The notes under the pieces are model-generated. The model saw only the letters and a program-made list of their open reading frames with translations, searched no databases and was not told where the DNA came from. DNA of 64,000 nt from Selaginella moellendorffii (taxonomy: Eukaryota; Streptophyta; Lycopodiopsida; Selaginellales; Selaginellaceae): NCBI RefSeq assembly GCF_000143415.4, contig NW_003314326.1, forward strand, positions 930,078 through 994,077, given 5' to 3'. Both the position numbers and the translations under genes were made by a program. Positions within the stretch are counted from its first letter, which is position 1. The number at the start of each line of letters is the position of its first letter. Shown in pieces: positions 10,197 through 21,826 of this stretch.

Positions 10197-11695
10197 TCAT
10201 GAAAGGCGACCTCAAATTTCAAAAGAGAAAGAAAGCGATCTCGAAATCTACCGATTCCGTGGCTGCTCTTCCTCATTCTGGGCTCCATTGCCAGCTCCAG
10301 AGCCTCGAGATCTCTTCCCTCTTGCCCTGGAACCATGGAATTACACATCAAGATTCAAGAACAAGCTAATGCTCTCTCAATCTGTCAATGCTGATGATTC
10401 CAAGTAGCGAAATTTCGATCCTTTGTACCTCGATGCTTCTTGATTCTTTGCCATGGCAAGGAAAACCCTAGCTCTGGATGGAAAGGAGAGCTCAAATCAA
10501 TCGCGACGCGCTCATACCTTGCATGTAATATTCCAAAGAATCCTTTTGAACATGATGGCGGAATGGGCCCACCCGACAGCATTAGAGCTTTCATTTCCCA
10601 CGTCCTGCCCGCGGGTATTTGAGAGGACGCTCTAGACCGGGCGCTCCCGCGAAAGAACGACAAACAGTACGGCATCTGCACGGATGAAAAGTGAAATACG
10701 AAAGTCTTGAACCGGCACGGTACGGACCACTGAACCAGCGGCCAGGATTGGCCCACGGTTTGGACCATAGAACCAACGGCCACGATTTCCTCATGGATTA
10801 CGTGAGGAAGAAAAATGGAATCACTAGCAGCGGGATGGAATCTCCACGTGGTGAGTTGGTTTAGCAGCAGCCGAGTCCATCAAATTCTCAGGATTGTGAG
10901 GGCATTGTTCAATCACTCATCCTCAGCTCCAGCAGGATGAGCTGGGATTTTTCGAACTTCTTCTGCACAGCAGTGGAGTTTCACCCATAGTTTCACAGGT
11001 CCATGCCTTGTTTTTGTGTGGCTTTTGCTCCAGCTCCACACCAACAGCCGAACTGTTAAATGGCTTGCCGATCGTGATATCCGGGTGGCAATGACACAAT
11101 GGAGAAGCTCGTGCACTTCTCACTCGAGAACGTCATGCTCATGGAGCCCCCGTCCCAACAGGCAATCAGCCTGGTTGGAGCGGCTGGCAAGAACCAAGTG
11201 GAAAGGCATTGATCTACATTGTAAAGGTAAGCTATTGGATACAATTTTTTTCCCTTTTTCTTTTATGTTTGAGATTTAGGAATGTGTGGAAGAGATGGAC
11301 ATTATTTTGAGAGAATCTTGGAGAAAACTTTGAAATACCATACTCTGAGTAAATAATGTCAAATGCAATTCAACCCATTTGAAGTCAATACTAATGTATT
11401 GACACAATACCATCTACTTTGAAGGAAAACTAAATCTCTTAAAGATTCAGATCTACAGTGCCCAGGTTCCTCAGAATGAGTCAAGAATTAAAAATCTATT
11501 CTATGCTAAAGGAATATAATTTGAAAATTTGTATTTAATACAATAAAATAACTGTACTTTTAATATGAGGTAAAGATGTTTTGAAGTTTTATTCAGATAT
11601 ACCATGTCTAGAAATTTTTCTCAATCTCTTATTGAGATTAGTATGGAAAAAATGTCAATTTATTTACATATAATTTCCACTTATGAGTATTATTA

Positions 11696-11699
<4 letters not shown>
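10197..11699. other. intergenic, no convincing gene
   Basis: The first part is GC-richer; from about 11280 it becomes strongly AT-rich. A short open stretch near 11102 starts MEKLVHFSLENVMLMEPP, but it has no recognised family and soon meets stops. I see no RNA gene. The AT-rich part leads into a microsatellite and a Copia relic, suggesting old transposon-rich DNA. Confidence 0.4.

Positions 11700-11700
<1 letters not shown>

Positions 11701-11736
<36 letters not shown>
11701..11736. repeat. (AT)18 microsatellite
   Basis: Eighteen uninterrupted AT dinucleotides. It lies at the edge of the degenerate Copia relic. Confidence 0.95.
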
Positions 11737-11739
<3 letters not shown>

Positions 11740-11759
11740 TAATAATTGTTGAGTGTGCC

Positions 11760-12540
11760 ACCTCAAGAAAGTTGCCGAAGACCTCTCAACCTGATTCTCT
11801 GTTGATGATGACTATCTGCTCATCACAGGAATTAGAAGCTAAAACTCTCTAGATGGATTCAGGGACTTCAATGCACATCGCAGCTCTCAGGTCTGCCTTC
11901 CACACTTACACAGCGTTGAAGACCTTGAAATAAGTGTACATGGGGAACAAGAGAGGCCTCATAGTTTTTGGGCATGGAATAGTGGTCATCAAGCTTCCGG
12001 ATAGCTCACGCAAATGCCTCGAGAGGATGTTCAGTAGCTGGTCAAATAGTTCTTTCTGTTGGCATAGCATCAGACCCAGGCTTCTCAACTTTCTTCTTCG
12101 CTACTAGCTGCACCATCTTTGGAACAGATGGTGATCTAGTGGCTAACGGCATCTGGTATGACACTCTACCATCTTAATGTAGAATTGGTGTTTCCTTCAG
12201 CTTTTGAGAGGCAGCTCCTCCCTCAGCAAAATGGCGTTGCCGAGCACGCCAATAGAACTCTTGAGGAGAACACACGCTGTATGCTTCAACACTCTGAACT
12301 TTCTCATGTGTCTGGGGAGAAGCGCATAAAATTTTGGGTGTGTGGCATATGCCCACATTCCTGATGTACACAAGAAACTTGATCCCAAGAGAAGGAAATG
12401 CTTCTTCCTGGGGTACCATGATTAGATGAAGGCTTACAAGCTTTACAACTTTGATTGCCAAAAGCTCATGAGCCCAATGGCAAGGTATAACTTGGGGATC
12501 AATCAAGGAAAAATCCCTTGTGAAATTTGAGATCAAATTT
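11760..12540 (+). mobile_element. degenerate Copia-type retrotransposon remnant
   Basis: Three Copia landmarks occur in order with many stops and frame changes. DSGTSMHIA (about 11855) is the protease active-site region. QQNGVAEHANRTLEENTRCM (12219-12280) is the integrase C-terminal part of the core. KLDPKRRKCFFLGY (about 12376) is the conserved block between integrase and reverse transcriptase. No LTRs were found, and the RT/RNase H part is missing. This is a different and older element than the one at 45.7-51.0 kb. Confidence 0.75.
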
Positions 12541-13039
12541 GATGAAGAAAGATTAAGATCTCTCTAGGCTGTCGAAGTTATACAAGGTTGTGAATGAGAA
12601 ATTCCTGATTAGAAACCAAATTCTTTACTTTCAAGGAAATGTTCAAAATCTTGGCCCAGAAATGTAACAAAGCTTTGATGAAATTCGTCAGGGTATATGA
12701 ACAAAGTACCCCACTGCCTCTTTCTCATTTTGACTAGGTGGTGGATCTTTCACTTATCTTGGACGACATTCCTGAGCCCCTAGCACTGCCCATTTCCCTA
12801 GTAATCAAGGAGGGGTCCTTATCAATCCAGCCGCCATACCTAGTGGCTTCGTCAGGATATCGGCCACCATCGATTGGAAAAACACTCTGATTTCTTCCGG
12901 CCAGGAACATCTCGTCAATCTGCCACACCTGGATCGATCACTACTCCTGCAAGCCTACGCAATTCCACCAGAATCCACCCCACCGGAGTTCCAGACCGAG
13001 ACTCTGCCCTCTCCCGACTCCAGCTATGTGGAGTGAGTA

Positions 13040-13645
13040 TTCCTCTCCTTCATAAGCAGCAGCATTCGATCGCTGCTAGAGAGCGAAAACACCGCGGCTT
13101 GATTCGAAATGCTGGCAGCTCACCTCTGGATCGCGATCACCTGCGCTAGAACCGACCTCTCGGTTCTTCAACCGCATGAAGAAACAAAGCAAGGGTTCGC
13201 GGTGGATGGGAGAAAACATTTCTTTCCTCGGCTTTCCAATGGATTTCATGGTAATGTAATCTTTGTTGCAACCGCTTCCTCCACCGTTGAGCAGCTGCTG
13301 GCAGGACCGATTGACCGTGCTGTGAATATCATCCAAGAAGCCAAGGGCAAGATCACGCACCAACACATGCTATCCACAGTGGCATGGATTGCATCTGGCG
13401 AGAGCCCGCTAGAGATCTCGCTCTCCTTCCACCGCTCGGATCTCATGATCTCGAGCTGGCAGCGATTGGAGATGGCTGGCACGGATTTCGGAAGCGGCAA
13501 GCCGGCATTCGTTAGAACCAATGGAATTCCATGGGCTGGAGCAGCCACCGTTTGTCCCGAGCTCGAGGGAAACAACGCCTTGTCGTCAACACAATGCTCA
13601 AGCACGACCTGTTCTTTGCAGAGATCCCAGACTCCTCCCGCGTAA
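13040..13645 (+). pseudogene. BAHD acyltransferase pseudogene (C-terminal half)
   Basis: The frame reads SSSIRSLLESENTAA, then a TGA (13100-13102), then FEMLAAHLWIAITCARTDL. It continues through SNGFHGNVIFVATASSTV, which matches 'LPxGYFGNxxxxA' of BAHD enzymes, to the region TDFGSGKPAF, which stands where the DFGWG motif should be. A lost G near 13580 shifts the frame so that the last block (NTMLKHDLFFAEIPD in the original frame) is lost. The N-terminal half with the HXXXD active site is absent or unrecognisable upstream (12730-13035 may be its decayed remains). BAHD enzymes transfer acyl groups from CoA to alcohols or amines; this copy is inactive. Confidence 0.75.
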
Positions 13646-13852
13646 GACGTGGCACAATAGCAAATAAAGCATATTCCCCCATCGTCAAGAATATTTTCGA
13701 GCAATAATAACAATAGCGAGGACAAAAATCTCGATCAGCAATGAAAATAACTTCCAAAGTCCAATGAGAGATCATAGCAGCCACCAGCCCGGCGCACGCA
13801 TCGACACTGAGATTAACTGAATATTTTAAGAATATTGGCTGTTTGACTGCTA

Positions 13853-15028
13853 CTATGACTCCGTCCAGTTTTTCAAATTTCCCTTGGGATTGATTGTCGA
13901 GGGGCGATCCCGAACGAGCACGTATTCAAAACATGCCACTGCAAAAAGAATAGAGAAAGATTCAGACAAGATTCCTTGCCGCTACGAGAACTTGAGAGAA
14001 TTTTCTTACCGCAACCAATGGTTCTTTCTTGGAATGCAAAGCTATATCCCATTGCGTCAATGTCTCTCACCAAATCGATGATAGTTTTCACCCAATCTTT
14101 GGAGTGCTTGCTCGTTCTTGGATACTCCCAAGTGTGGAGCTCCACTAGAATATGATCCGGGAGAAATTCCTAGCGATTCGGGTAAAAAGACTTGAAAGAA
14201 AAGGAGGGATTGTGGGATACCTCAGGTGCTCACTTCAAGCTCTCGAAAACTTCATACTCTCCATGCTCGATATCCATCTTGAGCAAGGTCAAGCCCGACA
14301 CACCGAGCTCTCGGACGATGGTATTCAATCGCTTGAAAGTTTTTCCACTCTCATCGATTCGATCCTCGCCACCAAGGCACCAGGTATGGAATTGCGTGTG
14401 AGGGTTAGACCACTCGCCAGTGCAATCGAAAGTGTGGATCTCACACTGCCCCGGCCCGGTGCTACGGACGATCGCCTCCTCGAAGTCGAATTGATTGTTG
14501 CTCCCCATGGAGAAGACGACGCATTTGGATCCAGTGACGCGAATTGGGCCACAGATCCACTTGCCGCCATCGTTGGGCCCTCCAATCCGGCGCAGGTGTT
14601 GGAATCGCAGCCATAGGTGGGCGTGATGAGATCGAAGATCTGCCAGTGTTGCTGGGGCTGGAATCGCTCCAGATGGCTGGTGGGCATGGCGTAGATCCTG
14701 TCCAGCACAGCCAGGAATTGGCGGCGGCGAAGATCGTTCCAGCATTCTTGAATCGTTTCGCCGTTTGAAGAAGGGGGCAGCGTGAGGCAATCGATGTCGG
14801 CGAGCTTCCCGAGCTGCTTGGTCGATCCGGTTCGATCGTTGGAGAGCTTGATCATCGAAATCTTGGCTTCGAGCTTGATCCGGCTCGATCTGGAGAGGAT
14901 CCAAGTGGGCTCATAGGGGAATGGGCGACGGTGATGGACCTCCTGCTACCGCGGCAGATCGAGACAAGCGCCGTGAGCAGCAAGCTGCCCGAGATCGAGG
15001 TAACGAGCAGCATCAGCCATGATCGCAT
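13853..15028 (-). pseudogene. METTL24-like methyltransferase gene with frame disruptions
   Basis: The N-terminus has a membrane anchor (LLVTSISGSLLLTALVSICR). The body then reads LTLPPSSNGETIQECWNDLR, SHLERFQPQQHWQIFDLI, NDGGKWICGP, CVVFSMGSNNQFDFEEAIV and LLKMDIEHGEYEVFESL. The last exons (14010-14169 and 13853-13938) give VRDIDAMGYSFAFQERTIGC and FEYVLVRD. This is the domain order of METTL24-type (Methyltransf_22) proteins. The frame shifts at about 14860, again at about 14605, and exon 1 does not join exon 2 in phase. Exons 2 and 3 do join correctly. I call it a pseudogene, but three single-base assembly errors could give the same picture. Type II membrane topology is inferred from the anchor. 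Confidence 0.65.
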
Positions 15029-15370
15029 CGATCGAATCTGGGGCATTTCTTTGCCTACGATCCGGAAGCTCGCTGGAGTGATCAACACAGTTATATAACT
15101 ACACAAAAGCAGAGAATATACTCCTCTCACTTATCAGAGTAAAAGACGAAGGTAAATTTCTTGCATCGAGTGGAGACCAGGGAAACCGTGAAAGTCGAGA
15201 AATGGGAATGAAAACGCTGGTGGATGGGCGACGAAGATCAAACGGGTAAAAATCTTTGGCGCGAAGAACATCCATTTCGCCCTAAATTTTGAAATCGCAC
15301 TGGCGGTTAAGAGCCTTATCCATTTTAAAAAATTTTCCCACTCTTTTTATTTTTTCCTAGTCCAAGGAGA
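15029..15370. promoter_or_regulatory. divergent intergenic region
   Basis: 342 bp between the METTL24-like gene (minus) and the membrane-anchored gene at 15371 (plus). It must hold both promoters if both are transcribed. No specific element was recognised. Confidence 0.35.
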
Positions 15371-16691
15371 ATGGAGCTCCTCTCGCGAGCGCTGCTGATC
15401 TTGCTCGCGATGCTCCTCTTGCTGCTCGCGCTGGAGTGGAATCTCGACTGGAAGCATCTCGGATCGGCGCCGGGCGGCCACTACTGCATCGAGGAGAAGC
15501 TCGCGGCGGCGGGACGCGATTCTTCCTGGGATTTCGGGCTGCTCGGCGTGCCGCACTGCAAGTAAGCGCCGGGATCGTGACCGATCCGGTCGAAATCCTT
15601 GATAATCTCGCTCCATCGATCGCATCTATAGGTCCAAGAAAGAAGTGGCATGGAGCAAGAGCGAGCTTCTCTTGGCGCTCAGGGATTTCATCCCCCTCTA
15701 CGAGTCGCGGCCGATCAAGCAGTACCAGAGGGGAGTCTTGGGGCTGGATCATTCCTTCGGCCTCTGGTTCTTGGCGCGGCGGCTCCAGCCGGAGAGTATC
15801 ATCGAGAGCGGCGGGCACCGGGGCCACTCGACGTGGATCCTGCGCCGGGCCGTGCCAGATGCACGGATCATCGCGCTGGGCACGGAGCATCCATCATACG
15901 TCCACGCCAACACGATCTACGTGACGAGAGACAACGATTTCGGGAATCTCGACTGGGACAATCTTCTCAATCCAAGCGTCCGCAAGACCAAGATCCTGCT
16001 CGTCTTCGATGATCACCAGAACCAATTCAAGAGGTATGCCAGTCGTGTCTTCCCTCTGATTCTCGCTTTCCTTCTACTATAGAGTGCTCCAAGCGAAGAA
16101 CGCTGGCTTCCAGCATCTCATCTTTGCGAATAACTCCGACACTGGCTCCGGGGAGGCGTACTCTCTCCGACAAGTCTGCGACCAGCAAAGCACGGGTAAC
16201 CAGCAAATCCATCGATCATTCCATCGTTCTTACTTTTGCTTCTTGTGATCACACCGGACGATCGTCACGATCATCCAGGTGGTGGCCACAATTGCTCGAT
16301 CGACAGCCGCGAGGCCGCAGCGAGATCCCAGCGCAAGAAATCCTGGGACCGTGCCATCGAGATCTCGGAGATTTGCAGCAGCAAAGGAGAGTGGTGGGGT
16401 GTCCGGGGCCAGATGCGCGACAAGCCCGATCGCGCCAGCGTCTACATCACTCACCGGGATCATGCCAGCAACCACGGGATCTTCGAATCCATGCTACAGA
16501 CTTACTGGGAGCTCCCGCCAGTGGCAAGCCCCGGATTGAGCAAGCAGCGCTCATACGATCCCGCGAGAACTCCGCCGCCACTCCTGGGTGACGAGGACAG
16601 CGTAGTGTTCGACGCCATGGGCCTCTCCCAGCTCGAGCCATGGCAGTTTGGCGATTACTCCCAGCTGGTCTACGTCCGCCTCGATGGATGA
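15371..16691 (+). CDS. membrane-anchored protein of unknown function, possible Rossmann/methyltransferase fold, 4 exons
   Basis: Exons 15371-15561, 15632-16033, 16083-16195 and 16279-16691 give 372 aa with all splice phases closing. A hydrophobic N-terminal anchor (LLILLAMLLLLLALEW) suggests a type II Golgi/ER protein. The body has IIESGGHRGHSTWILRRAVP, where a Gly-rich turn after a strand resembles an SAM-binding motif I. It is followed by IIALGTEHP and, further on, KILLVFDDHQNQFKR, which could be strands of the same fold. I know plant proteins of this pattern only as uncharacterised. The neighbouring minus-strand METTL24-like gene is also an anchored methyltransferase-type protein, but the two do not look like duplicates. 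Confidence 0.8.
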
Positions 16692-16762
16692 TGGATGATC
16701 CAAGCAGTTCAGCCAGCCAGATTTTCTCGTCGATCGCAACCCAGGGAGAGCTACCGGATCAC

Positions 16763-17556
16763 TCACTTGAGGGGGCAGTAGAGATCGATCCAAGACTTGG
16801 GCGAGTAGCCTCGTTTCATCTTCTTGATCTCCAGCGACGATGGATACGCCTGCTTCTCCACCAGTTCACCATCGCCATCGATCACTGGGACGAGCAGCTC
16901 CTTCGAGAAGCGGCGGTAGATCACCTGGGGGTGCTCGTCATACTTCTTGGACAGCGTGAAGAGGCACGAGAAGCGGAGGTGGTAGTCCACGTATGGCTTG
17001 ATCTCCTGGAAGTTGTCGCAGCACTGGAAGTAATCCAAGATCCCCCGCGCGACGTGAGCGTAGTAGTCCACAATCTCCTCGTCCTCCAGCTCCAGGAAAT
17101 CCCAGCTCGCCTCGGCTCTTCCCAGGGTGTTGGCGAAGCCATAGCTGAAGAGGAGATCGTAGAGCTCTCTCTTGCCCGCGATGATCTTGGGCTTGCTACA
17201 CTTGTAGAGCCGCGGCATTCGCTTCTCCAGATCCTCGTCCTCGTCCACCGCCGCCAGGTTCCTGTGCCGCCGCCGCCGCTGCTCCTCCCGGATCCCCGCG
17301 TCTTCGTCCTCCTCCGCCAGCGCCGATTCTCGCGATTTCTGGTGCCGCCATTTCTGGATCCGGGTGTGCCCTTGCAGCCGCTGGAATCACAATCGATGAA
17401 ATGAAAGAAAATGCGAGGAAATATTTCTTGATCGCCACTCACCTCCCAGTAGCCCATGCCAGATTCTCGACCCGGCGCTGCGAATGTGGCCTCCAAATTC
17501 GCCAGGTATCCTCCCCGCCGCGCCTTGCCGCCCTGGATCGCAGCCTTGAACCACAT
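16763..17556 (-). CDS. stand-alone group II intron maturase X-domain protein
   Basis: Exons 17443-17556 and 16763-17380 join in phase 0 to give 243 aa. The C-terminal two thirds is a maturase X domain: IVDYYAHVARGILDYFQCCD, VDYHLRFSCLFTL, then SKKYDEHPQVIYRRFSKEL. It aligns block by block with the X domain of the maturase gene at 2219-4146. No reverse transcriptase domain exists: the preceding region (about residues 40-110) is charged and low-complexity (many Glu/Asp/Arg). The first 38 residues (MWFKAAIQGGKARRGGYLAN and on) are basic and could target an organelle, but this is not clear-cut. By family it should bind intron RNA; a splicing role is inferred. It shares a 106-bp divergent promoter with NAA50. 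Confidence 0.8.
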
Positions 17557-17662
17557 CGATCAATCGATCGATCGTCCAAGAACCCTAAATCTTTTGCTTA
17601 AACCCTTTCTCTGTCCCCAAGAACCCTAGAAATATTTTGGGGCGCGCGGAGGCGGAGAAGCC
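17557..17662. promoter_or_regulatory. bidirectional promoter with telo-boxes
   Basis: 106 bp between the start codons of the X-domain gene (minus) and NAA50 (plus). It contains AACCCTAAA (17581-17589), TAAACCCT (17599-17606) and AACCCTAG (about 17632), all telo-box type motifs. Confidence 0.5.
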
Positions 17663-18320
17663 ATGGCTCCCGCGCTCGATGTGTCCGTTTCCTTCGACAA
17701 TGTCCGCGACAAGAACATGATGCTGCTCAAGAAGCTCAATGCCGCGATCTTCCCTGTCAAGTATCAAGACAACTACTACACGGACGCGCTCGCGTCCGGC
17801 GATTTCACCAAGCTAGGTAAGCCTCCAAATCTCTTCTTTGGAGCTCTTCGACTAGATTCCTCTCGTTCTCTTTGGAATCATCGCAATTTTCTCCTACTTG
17901 CAGCGTACTATGGCGATATTTGCGTTGGAAACATTGCCTGTCGCGTGGAGAAGAAAGAAAGCGAAACGAAGATCTACATTATGACGCTGGGAGTTCTCGC
18001 TCCATACAGGAACCTGGGAATTGGTAAGATAGGAAGGATTTCCAAATTTCTTCTCTCTTTTCTCACTCTGGTAGCTCATGAATTTCTTCGTTTTCGTGTG
18101 AGATCCAGGAACCAAGCTGCTAAATTCCGTGCTGGATTTGTGTCAGCAAGACCCCAAGATCGTAGAGATCTACTTGCACGTCCAGATCAACAACGAGGAA
18201 GGCATCAACTTCTACCAGCGAGCCGGCTTCCAAATCGTGGACACGATCCAAAACTACTACAACCGGATCGACCCGCCGCACTGCCATGTCCTCTCCAAGA
18301 GCTTCGCGAAATCGAGCTAG
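17663..18320 (+). CDS. NAA50: N-alpha-acetyltransferase NAA50
   Basis: Exons 17663-17816, 17904-18023 and 18109-18320 give 161 aa, the normal length. It starts with the NAA50 signature of strand and helix (NMMLLKKLNAAIFPVKYQDN). The GNAT acetyl-CoA loop is split by an intron and reads RNLGIGTKLL, matching R/QxxGxG/A. VEIYLHVQINNEEGINFYQR and GFQIVDTIQNYYNRIDPP follow, the latter a hallmark of NAA50. The enzyme acetylates N-terminal Met of nascent proteins and works with the NatA complex at ribosomes. Nothing is missing. Confidence 0.95.
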
Positions 18321-18348
18321 CTAGCAACCTGTGAGAAAAGAGAAAAGA

Positions 18349-18941
18349 TCACCCCATCAGAGGCACAAGGAGAAAAACGAGGTGAAAGTTTTGTTTGACA
18401 CTCACGAGCTCTTGATCGGTATTCCTGGAGATGACTCCGATTCTTCGCTTGTCCTGGCGGCTCAAGCTAAACGCCACCACTCCTCCGCCACAAATCGCGA
18501 AGGCGATGGTGGCGAACACTCCCACCGTCACAGGCCGGCTAAACACCGTCCGCATGATCGGCATTTGCTCCGAGCGATTCGCCTGGCGGTAGCCAAACGA
18601 TCGCAACCTCTCCTCCGCCTCGCCGCCGCCACCTCCGCCGCCGCTAGCAAAGTGGCTCGTGTTGATCTGGAGCTCCTCCTGTGGAGCCCTGTTTATAATT
18701 CGCTGGTACGCGGCCGAGAGGCGCTGGAATTCTCCGTGATTGTTGGGGCTCAAATCGGGATGGCTGCGAAAGAAAGAGAGAGAGATAGAGAAGAATGGAT
18801 TACTCCGCTCCACCAGAAGAAAAAACTCTACCATTTCAAAGCTAAGCGCCTGTACGCCGCCTTGACCTCGCTCGCGCTCGCGCTCGGGGTCAATCCCAGC
18901 GCCTTGTACGCTGATCCCAGAGAGACACCCGCCTGATCCAT
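18349..18941 (-). CDS. DnaJ (J-domain) protein with a membrane segment
   Basis: Exons 18832-18941 and 18349-18763 give 174 aa. The J-domain reads YKALGLTPSASASEVKAAYR, then RLALK and CHPDLSP. The HPD tripeptide that stimulates Hsp70 ATPase is present right after the intron. FQRLSAAYQRIIN closes the domain. A Gly-rich linker and one hydrophobic segment (VGVFATIAFAICGGGVVAF) follow. The end is uncertain: a GTGAGT donor after DQEL (about 18402) and a CAG near 18331 would give a shorter end reaching about 18318 and overlapping the end of convergent NAA50. It probably recruits Hsp70 to an organelle membrane; which one is unknown. Confidence 0.8.
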
Positions 18942-19202
18942 AGAAAATCAAAATCTAGGTCGGCATTTTCTTCCACATTAGAGATTTAGGGTTCTTCGGA
19001 AACTTCTTCCGTACAACATCATGCGTATTTGCCGTACATAGCTCCAATGGGTTTTTATTGACGAAGAAAAATTCACAAATGCCGATCTGAGCCAAGTCCT
19101 CGAAAAAGCTTTAAAGAAAGAAAAAAATTTACCCAGTTCGAGTCGCGGTTATTTTCTCGTGTCCATTTTTATTTCCTTCTTATCGCCATCGCCAGAGCTC
19201 CA

Positions 19203-21614
19203 CTATAGTAGCAAAGTCATGGGGTCCTCGATGTAGCCTTTGAACGCACCGAGCCAGTGCGCTCCAATTGCGCCTGACGAAATAGATCAATCCCTCGCTC
19301 AGATCTTGTGAATCGAACCGAAAGAAGAAAACGAAACTTACCATCCACAACTCTGTGATCACAGCTCAAAGTAGCAGACATGAATGTAGCCGCTGTGTAC
19401 TCGCCATCGTTCTCACCAGGAATCACTCTCTTGTCAGCTACAAACAAAACGATCGAAGATATATCAAAGTTGGGAAATGGCGCCTGAGACGTTGAAAACT
19501 TACTCGTGCCGACGGCAAGAATGCACGACTGTGGCGGATTGATGATAGCACAAAATTGTTTGATACCAAATGGTCCACCCAAGTTCGAGACCGTGAACGT
19601 GCCACCCTGCGACACCAAGGGACTCATGAGCGTTTCAAGTATCATGCAAAGCAAACGCTTACATCGTAGTCACTAGGCTTCAGTGTGTTCTCCCTAGCCT
19701 TCTCCGCCAACGTTCTTACATCGTCCGAAATAGCTCCCAACCCTTTCTTATCAGCATCCTGGAATGGCGAGTAGAATGAGAAAAAGAGTAGAGAAAACTA
19801 AAGCGCAGCTTACCTTTACAACTGGAACCATCAAACCCCGCTCCGTTTGTACAGCAACGCTGATATTTATGTTGTGAAACCTGTAAAAACAGGAACAAAA
19901 TGAGAAAAAAGAAATAGACCACCGGTAACGTTTGCACTTACTGCCTGATAAACTCGTCAGTCCACGAGCTATTACACTCTGGAACCTTCTTCAGCGCTAA
20001 CGCCGCAGCCTAACATGAACTGCCTGATTAGCTGAGTGCAGGTAATACTACTGTGAAAAACTTACCTTCAAAACGAAATCGTTAACAGAAAGCTTTTTCC
20101 TTTTCTCCTTCTCCAGCTTGGCATTCAACTGAGTCCTTAGTCTGCATAAGCTCAGAGTATTAGCACCAAAAGGAAAAGAACAAAAAAGCGATCAGTAACG
20201 TACGCAAGGAGCTTGTCAACACGAACATCCACGGTCAAATAATAATGTGGAATCGTTTGCTTTGATTGAAGAAGGCGTTGAGCAATGACCTGAAACAGAT
20301 GGAAGTTTAAATTTTCTATAAAAGATACCACTGTCGCTTACCCGTCTGATTTGTGTGTTTGGTAGATCCGTGTAGTCCAGCGAAGTAGAATCACCAGGCG
20401 TTTCAGCACGCCGAGGCTCTTGTACTTGCTGGCCACCTATAAAAACGACAATTAGAAGCTTTCCAATAGAACAAAATTGAATTTGTACTCACCTTTCAGG
20501 CCCTCTACATCCGCTCTGACGATCCGACCTCCAGGCCCCGTCCCCGCTACTCCTGATAGAGATATCTGAAAGATACCAATTAAGCAAGGAAAAGTGATAC
20601 AACTTCTTACTTGGTTATCCTGAGCATACTTCCTAGCGTTGGGGCTGGCTATGATCCTATCACCAGATGCAGCTGGAGCAGGCTTGGGCGACGGAGCCGG
20701 TTTTGGGCTTTCTGTGGGTTTCGGTGGAGGAGGGCTTTCCTTGGGAGCGGGCTTCGGAGGTGCAGCAGGAGCGTCAGCTTTGTAGTCTTTAAACTTATCA
20801 ATATCCCCTTGTTCTTCGACAGTTATGGCTATAATCTGGATGTTTTGCAAAGGCGACTCGGCTCAAGCCAGAAAGACGGACCAAATCAGCATACCTGTCC
20901 AACTTTTATGTCTTTTGCACCGTCCGAAAATACGATCTTAGCCAAGTAGCCGTCTTCCATGCATTCCATGTCAACTGTTGCTTTATCCTGAAATTTGCTG
21001 GTCAGGCATTCCAGAAAACAATCATCCCAATGAAAAGCTCTACCGTTTCAATTTCGCAAAGCACATCTCCGGCAGTAACCTTGTCACCCTCCTTTTTCTT
21101 CCATTTCACTATGTTTCCCTGTAAAGAAAACAGCCGCCTTTTCATACAAAAAAGCGATGGAAAAGAAAAGGAAAAGCCTACACACCTGTGTCATGGTTGG
21201 AGAAAGAGACGGCATTCCAAGAGGCTGATGCGAAGGCACTAGACAGGAAAAAAAAACATGATCAGTCAAGCATAGAATCGAGAGAAAAAGGAGCATACTA
21301 TCAGCGTAGAAACGCCTCGAAACGTACTGTCCAGGCGGACCAAATCTAAAAACCATAGTTGACCTGGGACAAGCAAGAAAAAGAGAATCGAGTCACCGAT
21401 CGCATTGCAATCGAGCTAGATCTGACCCTCACCTGAGATAATCCTGCGCCTCATGGTGATGATGTAACCACGAGGAGAAGCAGCGCATCCTCAATTCCCA
21501 CACGCCGCCCTGATGCGATCCATTGGCCATACAGCTGCAATGCGAGAGGAGCCTCCGGCGCCCCACACCAACGGCGGCGCGCATGAGCGCCATCACCGCT
21601 GCGCTCTTCCCCAA
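19203..21614 (-). CDS. dihydrolipoyl acetyltransferase, E2 of mitochondrial pyruvate dehydrogenase
   Basis: Sixteen exons: 21433-21614, 21299-21363, 21186-21238, 21044-21118, 20895-20987, 20611-20835, 20493-20565, 20342-20436, 20204-20289, 20066-20141, 19942-20009, 19814-19880, 19663-19758, 19504-19606, 19342-19437 and 19203-19273. They total 1524 nt, 507 aa, with every junction in phase. A long Arg-rich presequence is followed by one lipoyl domain ([20 protein letters not shown]) with lipoyl-Lys in ETDKATV. A Pro/Ala/Lys linker leads to the E1/E3-binding domain ([12 protein letters not shown]…[15 protein letters not shown]). The catalytic domain ends with DHRVVDG, holding the active His. It transfers acetyl groups to CoA in the pyruvate dehydrogenase core. 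All key residues are present. Confidence 0.95.
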
Positions 21615-21826
21615 ACCCTAATCCTCCGATCGAAAGCGCCACAGCCTTGTTGCCTCTACTCGCGCATTTTCCTAAACCCTTCCACAAATCGCCGGATATA
21701 GCTTCCTCTTCCCTCTCTCTCTCTCTCTCTCTCTCTCCTCACACCTGTCCTGTCCTAAAAACCTAGTTTCTTGTCAAAACAGGGGAGCCCTAAACCCATT
21801 CTAGGGCTCTTGAGGGTTTTTGCGCC
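21615..21826. promoter_or_regulatory. bidirectional promoter of E2 and IPI1-like genes
   Basis: 212 bp between divergent start codons. It contains a CT microsatellite (21713-21737) and telo-box motifs (CCTAAACCC at 21671-21679 and GCCCTAAACCC at 21787-21797). Pyrimidine tracts and telo-boxes are common in plant promoters of ribosome and organelle genes, which fits both neighbours. Confidence 0.5.
21713..21737. repeat. (CT)n microsatellite
   Basis: About 12 CT units in the shared E2/IPI1 promoter; it would lie in the 5' UTR of either gene. Confidence 0.9.

Noticed and set aside
11102-11230. Short plus-strand frame MEKLVHFSLENVMLMEPP…
   Set aside because: Ends quickly, no conserved family seen, no plausible splice continuation.
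15357-15890. Arg/Pro-rich antisense frames opposite the membrane-anchored gene
   Set aside because: Low-complexity shadow of the GC-rich coding strand, whose splice phases close.
17646-17662. Possible upstream in-frame extension of NAA50
   Set aside because: The Met at 17663 gives the standard NAA50 length and N-terminus; no better start upstream.
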